Numbered from the stretch's first letter, positions 17,700-27,651 are shown. The stretch: 48,907 nt of DNA from Rhodospirillales bacterium (GCA_025362815.1 JANYFG010000040.1:1-48907); one strand, 5' to 3'. The notes: a model not told the origin generated them from the sequence alone. Translations and numbers: made by a program.

Positions 17700-18443
17700 T
17701 CAGATCGCGAGCGTGCCGGCCTTTGCGGCGGCGTAGCGGGCTTCGATCTTCGACCAGTCCAGCACGTTCCACCAGGCCGCCAGATAGTCCGGGCGGCGGT
17801 TCTGGTATTTAAGATAATAGGCGTGCTCCCACACATCGTTGCCCATCAGCACGCTGGCGCCGTCCATCAGCGGGCTGTCCTGGTTGGGGCGGGCCACCAG
17901 CGCCAACTTGCCATCCTTGTTGACCGTGACGAACACCCAGCCAGAGCCGAACTGCCCGGCGCCGGCGCGGTTGAAGGCGGTCTGCAGCTGCGCCAGCCCG
18001 CCGAATTCCCGTGTGATCGCCGCCGCCAGCTCGCCGGTGGGCGCGCCGCTCTTGCCGCCCATGATCGTCCAGAACATCGTGTGGTTGGCGTGCCCGCCAC
18101 CGCTGTTGCGCACCGCTGTCCGCACCGCCTCCGGCACATCCGACAGCCGGGCGAGAAGGGTTTGCAGCGGCTGGTCGGCCAGCTGCGGGTAATCCTTCGC
18201 GGCGGCATTCATATTGGCGACGTAGGCTGCGTGATGGCGGTCGTGATGGATCATCATCGTGGTTGCGTCGATATGCGGCTCGTTGGCGTCGAACGCGTAG
18301 GCGAGCGGCGGCAGGGTGAACGGCCCGGCTGGCGCGGGGGCCGCGGCGGGGGCGGGGGTTTGGGCGAAGCTGGACCGATACGTGGCGGCCAAGGCGAGAC
18401 CGGCGGTGGCCCCGAACAAGCGGCGGCGAGAGATGTGGATCAT
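17700..18443 (-). CDS. Tat-exported superoxide dismutase (Mn-type signature)
   Basis: This enzyme converts superoxide to peroxide and oxygen, here probably in the periplasm. The 247-residue precursor begins MIHISRRRLFGATAGLALAA, a twin-arginine (Tat) signal. The mature part has the ligands IHHDRHHAAYV, NHTMFW and DVWEHAYYLKYQNRRPDY. GGGHANH replaces the AAQ of iron enzymes, and NQDSPL carries the second-shell glutamine of manganese enzymes, so sequence favours Mn or cambialistic use. Most Fe/Mn SODs are cytoplasmic, so the Tat signal is unusual. I chose ATG 18443 because it starts the signal; upstream in-frame codons look non-coding. It faces a terminator and is probably a single-gene unit. 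Confidence 0.9.
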   Translation of the reverse strand: MIHISRRRLFGATAGLALAATYRSSFAQTPAPAAAPAPAGPFTLPPLAYAFDANEPHIDATTMMIHHDRHHAAYVANMNAAAKDYPQLADQPLQTLLARLSDVPEAVRTAVRNSGGGHANHTMFWTIMGGKSGAPTGELAAAITREFGGLAQLQTAFNRAGAGQFGSGWVFVTVNKDGKLALVARPNQDSPLMDGASVLMGNDVWEHAYYLKYQNRRPDYLAAWWNVLDWSKIEARYAAAKAGTLAI

Positions 18444-18543
18444 CTGGTAATTCCTGACATTCTGTTTCGTATGCGTCACGTGAGCACGCAAGCCCGTTCG
18501 GCAACCTGCGAACCTCATACCGCCCGGCCCGCACACCGGATGC

Positions 18544-18564
18544 GACCCGGATGCATTCCGGGTC
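18544..18564 (-). terminator. Weak hairpin after yejF
   Basis: An 8-bp inverted repeat (18544-18551 with 18557-18564) with a five-base loop lies directly after the yejF stop on the minus strand. There is no T-run after it, so it may slow RNA decay rather than end transcription. Confidence 0.35.
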
Positions 18565-20169
18565 TCAGGTGGCAACGATCCCCGTCGAATCAGGCTCCAG
18601 CGCGAAGGCCGCGGCCATCAGCGCGCGGGTGTAGTCCTGCTTCGGCGCCAGAAACAATTCGTCCGCCGGGCCTTCCTCCACCACGCGGCCACGGCGCATC
18701 ACCATCACGCGATGCGCCAGAGCGCGCACCACTTTCAGGTCGTGGCTGATGAACAGGTAGCCCAGGTCGTGATCGTGCTGCAGGCGGCGCAGCAACGTCA
18801 CGATCTGCGCCTGGACGGACATATCGAGCGCGCTGGTGGGCTCGTCCAGCACGACGAAGCGCGGCCCGAGCACCATGGCGCGTGCGATGGCGATGCGCTG
18901 GCGCTGGCCGCCGCTGAATTCATGGGGATAGCGCACCGCGGAGCCGCCGGGCAGGCCCACCTCCTCCAGCGCCGCCGCCACCCGCATCGCGCGCTCCTGG
19001 CCCGACAGGTCGCGCGCGTGCACGCGCAGGCCCTCGGCCACGATGTCGCCGACCGTCAGGCGCGGCGAGAGGCTGCCGTAAGGGTCCTGGAACACGATCT
19101 GCGCCTGGGCCCGCAGCCCCCGCCGTGTTTTGAGGTCTAGCGTGTCGATGTTCGTGCCCATGAACACGATGCGCCCCTGCGACGGTTCCAGCCGCAGCAA
19201 CGCGGCGCCCATGGTGGATTTTCCGGATCCGCTTTCGCCCACCAGGCCCAGGGTCTCGCCGGCATGCACCTTGAGGCTCACGCCGTCCACCGCCTTCACA
19301 TGCCCCACCACCCGCCGCAGCGCGCCTTTTCGGATGGCGAAATGCACGCGGATGTCGGTCGCCTCGATCAAGGTGGCGGGTGCCGGCGGCAACGGCTTCG
19401 GGCGGCCCTTCGGCTCGGCGCCCAGCAGCATTTTTGTGTAGGCGTGCTGCGGCTGGGCAAAGACGTCTGACACGCGGCCCGCCTCGACGACCACGCCTTC
19501 CTTCATCACGCACACACGGTCCGCGTAGCGTCGCACGATGGCGAGATCGTGACTGATCAACAGCAGGGCCAACCCGCGCGCGGCCTTCTGCTCGGCCAGC
19601 AGTTTGAGGATCTGCGCCTGGATCGTCACGTCCAGCGCCGTGGTGGGCTCGTCCGCGATCAGCAAGGCGGGGTCGTTGGCGAGCGCCATGGCGATCATCA
19701 CCCGCTGCCGCTGGCCGCCCGACAACTGATGGGGAAACGCGTCCAGCCGGTGTTCGGCATCGGCGAACCCGCATTGCGACAACAGGCTGATCACGCGCGC
19801 CTTCAAGGCCGCCTTGGGCATCGGCGAGTGCAGCATCACCGATTCAGCCACCTGCCCGCCGATGCGCCCCAGCGGATTGAGGCTGCTCATCGGCTCCTGA
19901 AACACCATCCCGGCCACACCGCCGCGCAGGCGCCGCAAGGTGGGGTTGTCGGCGCCGATCACCTTCTGGCCATCCAGCGTGACGCAGCCGGTGCTGGCGG
20001 CTCCCGGCGGCAAGAGCTGCAAAAGCGACAGCGCCGTGAGCGACTTGCCGGAGCCAGACTCGCCCACCAGGGCCAGCGTCTCGCCGCGGTCGAGCGTGAA
20101 CGACACATCGCGTACCACGCATCGCCCGGCGAACGAGATGTTGAGCGTATCGACGTTCACAAGGCTCAT
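18565..20169 (-). CDS. yejF: Peptide ABC transporter, double ATPase YejF
   Basis: This is the ATP-hydrolysing subunit of a YejABEF-type oligopeptide importer. The 534-residue protein contains two full ABC cassettes. Each has a Walker A GESGSGKS (about residues 36 and 314), an LSGGQRQR or FSGGQRQR signature, and a Walker B ending in ADEPTTALD or LDEPTSALD. The two halves are joined by a linker rich in proline ([15 protein letters not shown]). It overlaps yejE by ATGA at 20166-20169 and closes the operon. The E. coli system imports microcin C and small peptides; the substrate here is inferred from that. Confidence 0.93.
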   Translation of the reverse strand: MSLVNVDTLNISFAGRCVVRDVSFTLDRGETLALVGESGSGKSLTALSLLQLLPPGAASTGCVTLDGQKVIGADNPTLRRLRGGVAGMVFQEPMSSLNPLGRIGGQVAESVMLHSPMPKAALKARVISLLSQCGFADAEHRLDAFPHQLSGGQRQRVMIAMALANDPALLIADEPTTALDVTIQAQILKLLAEQKAARGLALLLISHDLAIVRRYADRVCVMKEGVVVEAGRVSDVFAQPQHAYTKMLLGAEPKGRPKPLPPAPATLIEATDIRVHFAIRKGALRRVVGHVKAVDGVSLKVHAGETLGLVGESGSGKSTMGAALLRLEPSQGRIVFMGTNIDTLDLKTRRGLRAQAQIVFQDPYGSLSPRLTVGDIVAEGLRVHARDLSGQERAMRVAAALEEVGLPGGSAVRYPHEFSGGQRQRIAIARAMVLGPRFVVLDEPTSALDMSVQAQIVTLLRRLQHDHDLGYLFISHDLKVVRALAHRVMVMRRGRVVEEGPADELFLAPKQDYTRALMAAAFALEPDSTGIVAT

Positions 20170-21194
20170 TTGATCACCCGCCTTGGGTCGAACGCGTCGC
20201 GCACCGCCTCACCGATGAAGATCAGCAGCGTGAGCGTTCCGCCCAGCACGAGGAAGGCGGTGATGGCGAGCCACGGCGCCTGGAGATTGTCCTTGCCCTG
20301 CGCCACGAGCTCCCCCAGCGAGGGTGATCCCGGCGGCAGGCCGAAACCCAGGAAATCGAGGCTCGCCAGGATGGTGACCGAGCCGGACAGGGTGAACGGT
20401 AGGAAAGTCAGCGTGGCCACCATCGCGTTGGGCAGGATATGGCGCCACATCACCATGCCGTTGGACACGCCGAGCGCCCGGGCGGCGCGGACGTATTCGA
20501 GGTTGCGGCCCCGCAGGAATTCCGCCCGCACCACGCCCGTCAACGCCATCCAGCTGAACAGCAGAAGAAACACCAGCAGGATCCAGAAGCTGGGCGTGAT
20601 GATGCTGGACAGGATGATGAGCAAGTAGAGCTGCGGCATGCCCGACCAGATCTCGATAAAACGCTGGAACAGCAGGTCCACCGTGCCGCCGTAGAAGCCT
20701 TGGACCGCGCCGGCGGCGATGCCGATGGTGGAGGATATGATGGTGAGCGTGAACCCGAACAGCACGGACAGGCGAAACCCGTAGATCACCCGCGCCAGGA
20801 TATCGCGCGCCTGGTCGTCGGTGCCGAGGATGTTGCGAAACGACGGCGGCGCGGGGGCCGACACGCCGAGGTTCTTGACGATCGTGGCGTAAGAATACGG
20901 GATGGGGGGCCAGAGCATCCAGCCTTTCGCATTGATGCGCTGGGCCAGCTCGGGGTCGGAGAAATCCGCCTGCGTCGGCATCATGTCGTCACCGAAGGCA
21001 TCCTCGCTGTAGTCCGCCAGCACCGGCACGAACCAGTGCGTGTCGTAATGCACCAGCAACGGACGGTCGTTGGCGATGAACTCGGCGAACAGGCTGATGA
21101 CGAACAGCACCGCGAAAATGCGAAACGACCACAACCCGCGCGAATGGGCACGAAAGATCGCAAGCCGGCGGCGGGTCAGCGGCGAAAGCGTCAT
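20166..21194 (-). CDS. yejE: Peptide ABC transporter permease YejE
   Basis: This is the second permease of the importer, 342 residues, about the length of E. coli YejE. It has an N-terminal helix (about 24-41), a periplasmic insert holding WPPIPYSYATIVKN, and the binding-protein-dependent transport domain. The EAA-type loop that contacts the ATPase is EYVRAARALGVSNGMVMWRH (about 236-255). The start is ATG 21194, 5 bp after yejB; longer in-frame sequence upstream reads through yejB in another frame. Confidence 0.93.
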   Translation of the reverse strand: MTLSPLTRRRLAIFRAHSRGLWSFRIFAVLFVISLFAEFIANDRPLLVHYDTHWFVPVLADYSEDAFGDDMMPTQADFSDPELAQRINAKGWMLWPPIPYSYATIVKNLGVSAPAPPSFRNILGTDDQARDILARVIYGFRLSVLFGFTLTIISSTIGIAAGAVQGFYGGTVDLLFQRFIEIWSGMPQLYLLIILSSIITPSFWILLVFLLLFSWMALTGVVRAEFLRGRNLEYVRAARALGVSNGMVMWRHILPNAMVATLTFLPFTLSGSVTILASLDFLGFGLPPGSPSLGELVAQGKDNLQAPWLAITAFLVLGGTLTLLIFIGEAVRDAFDPRRVIK

Positions 21195-21199
21195 CCGGC

Positions 21200-22279
21200 T
21201 CAGCTCTGCCGGGCCGAGAAATCGATGCGGGGGTCGACCAGCGTGTACATCACGTCCCCCACGATCTGCAGCACGAGACCCATGAGGGTGAAGATGTAGA
21301 GCGTGCCGAACATCACCGGATAATCCCGCCTGATGGCGCTTTCGAAGCCGAGCAGGCCCAGGCCATCGAGCGAGAAGACGATCTCCACCAGCAGCGACGA
21401 TGAGAACAGGATCCCGATGAAGGCCGCCGGAAAGCCCGCGATGATCAGCAGCATGGCGTTGCGGAACACGTGGCGATACAGGATGCGCTGCTCGCTGGCA
21501 CCCTTGGCCCGTGCGGTGGTGGTGTATTGCTTGCGGATCTCTTCCAGAAAGCAGTTCTTGGTCAGCATGGTGAGGCTGGCGAACCCGCCCACCACCAGCG
21601 CTACCGTGGGCAGCACCATGTGCCAGGCGTAATCGACCGCACGATCGAAGACGCTCCAGTTTTCCGCGCCCGAGCTGGACAGTCCGCGCAGCGGGAAGAT
21701 CTGCAGAAAACTGCCGCCGGAAAACAGCACCACCAGCAGAATGGCGAACAGGAAGCCCGGGACCGCGTATCCCACCAGCACCGCGGCGGACGTGGCCACA
21801 TCGAACCGGCTGCCGTCGCGCACCGCTTTGGCGATGCCGAGCGGGATGGAGATGAAATAGACGAGCAGCGTGGACCATAGCCCGAGCGATATGCTGACCG
21901 GCATCTTCTGCAGCACGAGGCGGAGGACGGTCTGGTCGCGAAAGAAGCTATGGCCGAAATCGAAGCTGGCGTAGTCGCGCAGCATCGACACGAAGCGGGT
22001 GAGCGGCGGCTTGTCGAAGCCGAACATCTTTTTGATGTCGGCCACGATATGCGGGTCCAGGCCCCGCGCCCCTCGATAGGCCCCGGCGGTTCCGGCCGAC
22101 ACCTCGTTCTGGCCGCCGCCGCTCAGCCGGCTGGTGGTTTCGCCCTTGCCCTTCATGTCGGCGATCATCTGCTCCACCGGTCCGCCTGGGGCGAACTGGA
22201 TCACCGCGAAGTTGATGGCGATGATGCCCAGCAGCGTGGGGATCACCAGCAACAGGCGCCGGAGCAGATAGCCGGTCAC
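21200..22279 (-). CDS. yejB: Peptide ABC transporter permease YejB
   Basis: This is the first permease, 359 residues, matching YejB length (about 364 in E. coli). The N-terminus [20 protein letters not shown] is the classic first helix of Dpp/Opp-type permeases, followed by [11 protein letters not shown] long periplasmic insert (residues about 45-95) is typical of YejB. The EAA loop is [20 protein letters not shown]. The best start is GTG 22279, 4 bp after the yejA stop, with GTCAGTGAGC upstream; the open frame further upstream only shadows yejA. Confidence 0.92.
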   Translation of the reverse strand: MTGYLLRRLLLVIPTLLGIIAINFAVIQFAPGGPVEQMIADMKGKGETTSRLSGGGQNEVSAGTAGAYRGARGLDPHIVADIKKMFGFDKPPLTRFVSMLRDYASFDFGHSFFRDQTVLRLVLQKMPVSISLGLWSTLLVYFISIPLGIAKAVRDGSRFDVATSAAVLVGYAVPGFLFAILLVVLFSGGSFLQIFPLRGLSSSGAENWSVFDRAVDYAWHMVLPTVALVVGGFASLTMLTKNCFLEEIRKQYTTTARAKGASEQRILYRHVFRNAMLLIIAGFPAAFIGILFSSSLLVEIVFSLDGLGLLGFESAIRRDYPVMFGTLYIFTLMGLVLQIVGDVMYTLVDPRIDFSARQS

Positions 22280-22283
22280 GCGC

Positions 22284-24185
22284 TCACTGACCCATGCGCC
22301 GCGCCGGGTCCACCACCGCGGCCCTGGCCGTATCGAGCCACCAGGTGCTGATATCCACCCCGGACCGCACCTTTTGCGACGGCTTGCCGAACCTGTCCCA
22401 GTAGGCGATGCGCACGGCGGAGAGATGCCATTGCGGCACCACGTAGCTGCCCGCCAGCAGCACGCGGTCGAGCGCGCGGGTGGCCGTGACGAGATGCACG
22501 CGGTCGTGCGCGCCCAGGATTTCGCCCACCAGCGCATCCACCGCGGGGTCGCAGATGCCCATGGTGTTGGTGCTGCCCTCCATCTTGGCGGCCGCGCAGG
22601 ACCAGAACTCCATCTGCTCGTTGCCGGGGCTGTCAGACTCGCCGATCACCACGTCTGTCATGTCGTAGTCGAAGCTGTCGATCAGCCGCTGATATTGCGC
22701 GGCATCCACGGTGCGAACCCGCACATCCATGCCGACCCGCTCCAGCGACTGCACATAGGGCAGTGCGATGCGTTCCAACGCGGGATCGCGCAGCAGGATC
22801 TCGAACCGGAACGGCTCGCCCCTGGCGTTGACGAGCTTGCGATCGACCACCGACCAGCCCGCCTCCTTCAGCAGGTCCAGCGCCCGGCGCAGGCCCGCGC
22901 GGTTGTTGCCGGAGCCGTCGGTGACGGGCAGCTTGTAAGGCTTGGTGAACACATCGGGCGACAGCTTGTCGCGAAACCGCTCCAGCAAGGCCAGTTCGTC
23001 ACCCTGCGGCAGGCCGGAGGAGGCGAAATCGCTGTCGCTGAAATACGAGGTGGTGCGCGTGTAGTTGTCGTAGAACAGGTTCTTGTTCATCCACTCGAAG
23101 TCGAACACCTCCACCAGCGCCGCGCGCACCCGGCGGTCCTGGAACAGTGGGCGACGGGTGTTGATGCCGTAGCCCTGCATGCCGTTTGGCAGCCTTGTGG
23201 GCACCGCCTCCTTCTTCACGAGCCCTTTGTCGAGCGCGGGGAAGTCATAGGCCGTGGCCCAGTTCTTGGCGCTGTTCTCGATCCGCCAATCCACCTGGCC
23301 GGCCTTGAACGCTTCCAGCGCCACCGTGGCATCGCGGTAATATTCGGTTCGGATGCTGTCGAAATTCTGCATCCCGATCGCGGTGGGCAGTTTTTCGGCC
23401 CAGTAGTCCTTCACCCGCTCCAGCACCAGCGTGCGGCCCATCTCGAAGCGGGTGATGCGGTAGGGGCCGGAGCCCAAGGGCTGTTCCGTCAAGGGCTTCG
23501 TGAAGTCGCGGCTGGCCCACCAGTGCTTGGGCAAGACCGGCATTTCGCCCACGATCTGCGCGAGTTCGCGATTGGTGTTGTTCTTGAAATGAAACACCAC
23601 CCGCAGCGGGCCATCGGCCTCCACGTGATCCACATCGGCGTAATACTGGCGATAGAACGGCCGGCCCATCTCGCGGAGCGCGTTGAAGGTCCACACCACA
23701 TCGTCTGACCGCAGCGGGTGGCCATCGTGAAACCGTGCTTCCGGTCTCAGGTCGAACGCCACGCTCATGCGGTCCGCCGGCATCTCGATCGCGCTGGCGA
23801 GATGGGCGTAGGCGGCTTCCGGCTCATCGGCGGAGCGAACGGTCAGCGTGTCGTACACCCGTGAGGCGGCGGCGGCGGGCGTGCCGCGCACGATGAACGG
23901 GTTGAAGCTGTCGAAGCTGCCGATGGCGGCGGTGGAGACCTCGCCACCCTTGGGCGCGTCCGGATTGACGTACGGAAAGTTCTTGAAGCCCGGTGGCAGC
24001 ATGGGCTCACCCACCAGGGCCATGCCGTGCATGCGGACCGGCCCGGTTGGCACCAGGGTTGGTTGGGCCTGGGTTGGTTGGGCCTGGGCTGGTTGGGCCT
24101 GGGCGGGGGCGGGGGCGGCTAACGGGCCAGCCAGGACGCCGCAGAGGGCCGCGAATGTCAGCAAAGTGGGTCCAAACTGTCGCAT
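22284..24185 (-). CDS. yejA: Periplasmic peptide-binding protein YejA
   Basis: This is the extracytoplasmic solute-binding protein of the importer (SBP family 5), 633 residues. The signal peptide is [20 protein letters not shown] up to about residue 30. Family blocks include [18 protein letters not shown] and [15 protein letters not shown] near the mature N-terminus, and [14 protein letters not shown] inside the domain. Just after the cleavage region lies a 5-residue repeat (QAQP[T/A] three times). I chose ATG 24185 because it starts the signal peptide; an ATG at 24245 overlapping the hisN stop would add 20 residues before it. It is the second gene of the hisN-yejABEF unit. Confidence 0.9.
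   Translation of the reverse strand: MRQFGPTLLTFAALCGVLAGPLAAPAPAQAQPAQAQPTQAQPTLVPTGPVRMHGMALVGEPMLPPGFKNFPYVNPDAPKGGEVSTAAIGSFDSFNPFIVRGTPAAAASRVYDTLTVRSADEPEAAYAHLASAIEMPADRMSVAFDLRPEARFHDGHPLRSDDVVWTFNALREMGRPFYRQYYADVDHVEADGPLRVVFHFKNNTNRELAQIVGEMPVLPKHWWASRDFTKPLTEQPLGSGPYRITRFEMGRTLVLERVKDYWAEKLPTAIGMQNFDSIRTEYYRDATVALEAFKAGQVDWRIENSAKNWATAYDFPALDKGLVKKEAVPTRLPNGMQGYGINTRRPLFQDRRVRAALVEVFDFEWMNKNLFYDNYTRTTSYFSDSDFASSGLPQGDELALLERFRDKLSPDVFTKPYKLPVTDGSGNNRAGLRRALDLLKEAGWSVVDRKLVNARGEPFRFEILLRDPALERIALPYVQSLERVGMDVRVRTVDAAQYQRLIDSFDYDMTDVVIGESDSPGNEQMEFWSCAAAKMEGSTNTMGICDPAVDALVGEILGAHDRVHLVTATRALDRVLLAGSYVVPQWHLSAVRIAYWDRFGKPSQKVRSGVDISTWWLDTARAAVVDPARRMGQ
24061..24105. repeat. Three 15-bp tandem repeats in yejA
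   Basis: GGTTGGGCCTGGG[TC][TG] occurs three times with a 15-bp period (24061, 24076, 24091). Read on the minus strand it encodes a Gln-Ala-Gln-Pro repeat right after the signal peptide of YejA. The period keeps the reading frame, so copy number could vary without breaking the gene. Confidence 0.85.
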
Positions 24186-24244
24186 GCCGCGCACTCGCTC
24201 CGCTCCGAAACCGTTGGGGGGACAGGGGGGCATCGACAGGGCCA

Positions 24245-25048
24245 TCAGGTCAAGCCGCCAATGCCGCTTTGGGCGCCGGAAACGGCCAATGCCACTTTGG
24301 CCGCCGGAAGCAGCGATGGGTCGCCCAGCGCCAGCACCCGACCGTCGCCCTCGGGCCGCAAGGCGTTGCCGTTCCAGTCCGTGATGCTGCCGCCCGCGCC
24401 CGTGATGATCGGCACCAGCGCCGCCCAGTCCCACACCTGCATGCCGGCTTCGGCGATGATGTCGATCTGGCCGAGTGCCACCAGCCCATAGGCGTAGCAG
24501 TCCCCGCCGAAGCTGCTGCGCCGCACCTGGCCCACTAGGTTCTGCCAGCGGGCGGTGTCGTTGCCATAGATGTGCGGGCTGGTGCTGGACAGCTCGGCCG
24601 CGGCCAACGATGCGCAGGGACGGCAGCCGGCGCGACCGAATTCGCCTTGAAACGACGTGGGCCGGCCCACCGCGCCGATCCAACGCTCCCGCGTGATCGG
24701 CTGGTCGATGACGCCGAGGATGGGTGTGTCGCCATCGAGAAGGGCAATCAGCGTTCCGAATTGGGGACGGCCTGTGATGAAGGCGCGCGTGCCGTCGATG
24801 GGGTCCAGCACCCAGCGGTACCGCTGGCCGGGGTTATGCGCGCCGAACTCCTCGCCGGACACGGTGTGATCCGGGAAACGCTGGCTCAGCACGCCGCGCA
24901 TCGCCAGTTCGGCCGAGCGATCGGCGATCGTCACCGGGCTGGCGTCGGCCTTGAGGTCGGAGGCCAGACCCGCCCGGAAGAACGGGCGCACCACGGCGGC
25001 GGCCACATCGGCGGCGGCTTCGGCGGCGGCGATGAAGCTGTCGATCAC
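24245..25048 (-). CDS. hisN: Inositol monophosphatase family; histidinol-phosphatase HisN-like
   Basis: This is a 267-residue Mg-dependent phosphatase of the IMPase superfamily. Metal-binding motifs are visible as SGEEFG (about 64-69), WVLDPIDGTRAF (about 79-90) and the C-terminal WDWAALVPIITGAGG. GTRAF with ITGRPQFGTLIALL after it is typical of the HisN type, which removes phosphate from histidinol phosphate; inositol phosphatase is the alternative. The last 11 residues appear to come from a 28-bp out-of-frame duplication (24257-24309) that moved the stop codon. It is first in the operon with yejABEF and divergent from kdsB (50 bp apart). Confidence 0.83.
   Translation of the reverse strand: MIDSFIAAAEAAADVAAAVVRPFFRAGLASDLKADASPVTIADRSAELAMRGVLSQRFPDHTVSGEEFGAHNPGQRYRWVLDPIDGTRAFITGRPQFGTLIALLDGDTPILGVIDQPITRERWIGAVGRPTSFQGEFGRAGCRPCASLAAAELSSTSPHIYGNDTARWQNLVGQVRRSSFGGDCYAYGLVALGQIDIIAEAGMQVWDWAALVPIITGAGGSITDWNGNALRPEGDGRVLALGDPSLLPAAKVALAVSGAQSGIGGLT
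24257..24309. repeat. Imperfect 25-bp direct repeat at the hisN 3' end
   Basis: A 25-base word starting GCCAATGCC and ending GCCGGAA occurs at 24257-24281 and 24285-24309 with two mismatches. The 28-bp spacing is not a multiple of three. Reading the minus strand, removal of one copy would bring a TGA at 24252-24250 into frame and end the protein AAKVALAA. Confidence 0.8.
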
Positions 25049-25098
25049 CCGAATTTCTCCTCTTTCACCAAAACGCGCCCGGCCCGATAAAGTTTGGC

Positions 25099-25851
25099 AT
25101 GAACCCGATTATCGTCATCCCCTCGCGTATGGCCTCCACGCGGCTGCCCGGCAAGCCGCTTGCCGATATTCACGGCCGGGCCATGATCCTGCATGTGTTC
25201 GACCGCGCGGTGGAGGCCGATATCGGCCCGGTGGCGGTGGCCTGTTCGGAGGACGAGGTCGCGCACGCCATAAGGCAGGCCGGCGGCATTGCGGTCATGA
25301 CCGACCCTTCCCTCCCCTCAGGGTCCGACCGCGTGCAGGCGGCGCTGGCGGCGCTGGATCCGCAGGGGCGGCACGACGTGGTGGTCAACCTGCAAGGCGA
25401 CCTGCCGACCATTCCGGCGGTGATGCTGCGCGCGGTGCTCACCCCGCTGTCGGACCCCACCGTGGATATCGCAACCTTGGTGGCGCCGATCCTGACGCGG
25501 GAGGAGCGCGAGGCGTCGTCTGTGGTCAAGGCGGTGTGCGCCTTCGATGGCGGGCGTGCGGTGGCGCCGGCGCTGTATTTCTCACGCGCGCCCATTCCCT
25601 GGGGCGAGGGCCCGCTGTGGCACCATATCGGCATCTACGCCTATCGCCGCCCGGCCTTGGCCCGCTACGTGTCGCTGCCGGCGTCGCCGTTGGAAAAGCG
25701 CGAAAGCCTGGAGCAGCTGCGCGCGCTGGAAGCCGGCATGCGGATCGCGTGCGCGCGGGTGGAGCATGCGCCGTTTGGGGTGGACACGCCGTCTGATCTG
25801 GAGCGCGCGCGGGACGAGCTGGCGGGGTGGCGCGATCGGGTCAGGGTGTAG
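25099..25851 (+). CDS. kdsB: 3-deoxy-manno-octulosonate cytidylyltransferase
   Basis: KdsB makes CMP-Kdo for the lipopolysaccharide inner core, in the cytoplasm. The 250-residue product has the normal length. Motifs: [15 protein letters not shown] at the N-terminus (nucleotide binding), [10 protein letters not shown] (about 74), and NLQGDLP (about 97). Most KdsB proteins have NLQGDEP; the glutamate is a leucine here, while the metal-binding aspartate is kept. HIGIYAYRR and [13 protein letters not shown] are further KdsB blocks. It starts at ATG 25099 and its end overlaps the convergent rlmN end by 11 bp. Confidence 0.95.
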   Translation: MNPIIVIPSRMASTRLPGKPLADIHGRAMILHVFDRAVEADIGPVAVACSEDEVAHAIRQAGGIAVMTDPSLPSGSDRVQAALAALDPQGRHDVVVNLQGDLPTIPAVMLRAVLTPLSDPTVDIATLVAPILTREEREASSVVKAVCAFDGGRAVAPALYFSRAPIPWGEGPLWHHIGIYAYRRPALARYVSLPASPLEKRESLEQLRALEAGMRIACARVEHAPFGVDTPSDLERARDELAGWRDRVRV

Positions 25852-27010
25852 CGGCGCGCTCTTTGCGGCTTTCGGTGCGCAGCTGGCCGCATGCCGCCAG
25901 AATGTCCTGGCCGCGCGGGGTGCGCACTGGGCTGCTGAAGCCCGCATCCATCACGATCTCGGCAAAGCGGTTGATGCTCTGCTGCGTGCTGGTTTCATAC
26001 GGCGAGCCCGGCCACGGGTTGAACGGGATCAGGTTCACCTTGGCGGGAATTCCCGCGATCAGCCGGATCAGCTCACGCGCATCGGCCTCGCTATCGTTGA
26101 TATCCTTCAGCATCACGTATTCGAACGTGATCCGGCGGGCGTTGGACGCGGCCGGGTAGCGCCGGCAGGCCGCGATGAGCTCGGCGATGGGATATTTCCG
26201 ATTGAGCGGCACGATCTCGTCGCGCAGGTCGTCGCGCACCGCATGCAGCGAGACGGCGAGGTTGACGGCCAGCTCGTCGCCGCAGCGGTCCATCATCGGC
26301 ACCACGCCCGAGGTGGACAGCGTGATGCGCCGGCGTGACAGGCCGATGCCCTCGCTGTCCATCACGATGCGCATCGCCTTGGCCACGTTCTCGTAGTTGT
26401 AGAGCGGCTCGCCCATGCCCATGAGCACGATGGTGGACAGAAGGCGCGGCGTTTCGCCATGCGGGCTTGGCCATTCGCCATAGCTGTCGCGCGCCGCCAT
26501 GAATTGGCCCACGATCTCGGCGGCGCCGAGGTTGCGCACCAGGGTTTGTGTGCCGGTATGGCAGAACCGGCAGGACAGCGTGCAGCCCACCTGCGACGAG
26601 ATGCACACCGCGCCGCGATCGGCCACGCGGTCGGGGATGTAGACGGTCTCGGCCTCCTGCCCGTCGCGGAAACGGAACAGGAATTTGCGGGTCTCGTCGG
26701 TGCTGGTCTGCACCATCGCGGCTTCGGGACGGCCGATGACGAAGCGCGCGGCCAGCTTTTCCTGCAAGGGCCGCGCGATGGACGACATCCGCGAGAAATC
26801 GGTGACGCCCTGGTGGTAGATCCAATGCCAGAGCTGCTTGGCGCGAAACGGCTTCTCGCCGATCTCGGCCAGTTCGGCGGTGATCTCGGCACGGTCGAGA
26901 CCCACCAGCTCCCGCCGGCCATCCGCTGTCTGCACCGGCGGCGGATTGAACCGTGCTGTCTTGGCGAGAATGCGGACGCGTTCGGCCTCGGTGAGATCGA
27001 TGACGCTCAT
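25841..27010 (-). CDS. rlmN: Dual-specificity RNA methyltransferase RlmN
   Basis: RlmN is a radical-SAM enzyme that adds C2-methyl to A2503 of 23S rRNA and to A37 of some tRNAs. The 389-residue product carries the radical-SAM cysteines C143-x3-C147-x2-C150 (CTLSCRFC). [12 protein letters not shown] is the SAM-binding GGE-type block, and the C-terminal DILAAC holds the second methyl-carrier cysteine (about residue 374) of the known mechanism. It starts at ATG 27010, the last ATG of a 14-bp tandem repeat that ties it to the upstream ialB-like gene. Its 3' end overlaps convergent kdsB by 11 bp. Confidence 0.96.
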   Translation of the reverse strand: MSVIDLTEAERVRILAKTARFNPPPVQTADGRRELVGLDRAEITAELAEIGEKPFRAKQLWHWIYHQGVTDFSRMSSIARPLQEKLAARFVIGRPEAAMVQTSTDETRKFLFRFRDGQEAETVYIPDRVADRGAVCISSQVGCTLSCRFCHTGTQTLVRNLGAAEIVGQFMAARDSYGEWPSPHGETPRLLSTIVLMGMGEPLYNYENVAKAMRIVMDSEGIGLSRRRITLSTSGVVPMMDRCGDELAVNLAVSLHAVRDDLRDEIVPLNRKYPIAELIAACRRYPAASNARRITFEYVMLKDINDSEADARELIRLIAGIPAKVNLIPFNPWPGSPYETSTQQSINRFAEIVMDAGFSSPVRTPRGQDILAACGQLRTESRKERAATP

Positions 27011-27054
27011 TTCCCCGTCCTCATTTCCCCGCCCTCATTTCCCCGTCCTCATTT
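27007..27054 (-). repeat. 14-bp tandem repeat forming a chain of mini-ORFs before rlmN
   Basis: TCATTTCCCCG[TC]CC occurs three times in tandem (27007-27020, 27021-27034, 27035-27048) plus a partial fourth copy (27049-27054). On the minus strand each unit holds a GGGG ribosome-binding-like run, an ATG and a TGA. The result is three five-codon ORFs (MRTGK, MRAGK, MRTGK) starting at 27052, 27038 and 27024, each joined to the next by an ATGA overlap. The first overlaps the ialB-like stop, and the last runs into the rlmN start at 27010. Confidence 0.85.
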
Positions 27055-27651
27055 AACGGGGCAGGCCTTGTTGATGGCGGCATAGGCGGCGGTGAAGCCC
27101 TTTGTGCTGAACTGATCCGTCACCGTGCCGCCCTTGGGGTTCGGCGAGCGGGCCAGCACCTGCTTGGACTTGAGGAACGCCTGCACGGCCACCTTGCCGT
27201 CACGCGCGAAGGCGGAGCGTTGGGCGGTGTAGAACTCCATCGACACCGCGTCCGCCTGCACCGCCACCACGCTGGTGGCCGGGAACACGAAGCCGGCGCT
27301 GATGGCCACCGCATCGCGCGAGGCCGGCGGACGCTGCGTGACGGTGAGGTTCACATCGCCGCGCCCGCTCACCGGCGGCACCGAGGATTGCGCGGTGGTG
27401 AAGGCGTAGCACACGGTCTGCCCCGCCTCGACATGCGTGGCCGCCGTCCAGTCCTCGAACTTGCCGATCCGCTTCGGCGTGTTGGACGTGCTCGCAGCCG
27501 GCGGCGCGGCGGCGGCCGGCTTGGCTGCGGGCTTTGGCTGGGCCAGAGCCAGGCTCGAGACACACAGGGCGGGAATGAGGAGCAATGAAAGGGCGCGCAT
27601 GGCATGAGAGATACGGGGGGGGCCGTTCGCAAACAAGCGTCGCGTCGTCAT
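27049..27651 (-). CDS. Invasion-associated locus B (IalB) family secreted protein
   Basis: This is a 200-residue exported protein of the IalB family, found widely in alphaproteobacteria and of mostly unknown function. A signal peptide is visible (MRALSLLLIPALCVSSLALA, starting at residue 18), then an Ala/Pro-rich linker (about 38-56), then the domain with FEDWTAA and CYAFTTAQSSVPP, ending in a TKGFTAAYAAINKACP block typical of the family. ATG 27651 overlaps the upstream methyltransferase stop as ATGA; ATG 27600 would remove 17 residues and give a more ordinary signal peptide, but has no ribosome-binding site. I keep 27651 with low certainty. Confidence 0.75.
   Translation of the reverse strand: MTTRRLFANGPPRISHAMRALSLLLIPALCVSSLALAQPKPAAKPAAAAPPAASTSNTPKRIGKFEDWTAATHVEAGQTVCYAFTTAQSSVPPVSGRGDVNLTVTQRPPASRDAVAISAGFVFPATSVVAVQADAVSMEFYTAQRSAFARDGKVAVQAFLKSKQVLARSPNPKGGTVTDQFSTKGFTAAYAAINKACPVK

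Noticed and set aside
18444-18575. N-terminal extension of the superoxide dismutase
   Set aside because: The added 44 residues are Cys/Gly/Arg-rich and would bury the Tat signal; they run up to the yejF stop.
24186-24245. Alternative yejA start at ATG 24245 overlapping the hisN stop
   Set aside because: It would place 20 Pro/Gly-rich residues before a good signal peptide. The hisN stop seems to have moved here only after a 28-bp duplication, so the overlap is probably recent chance.
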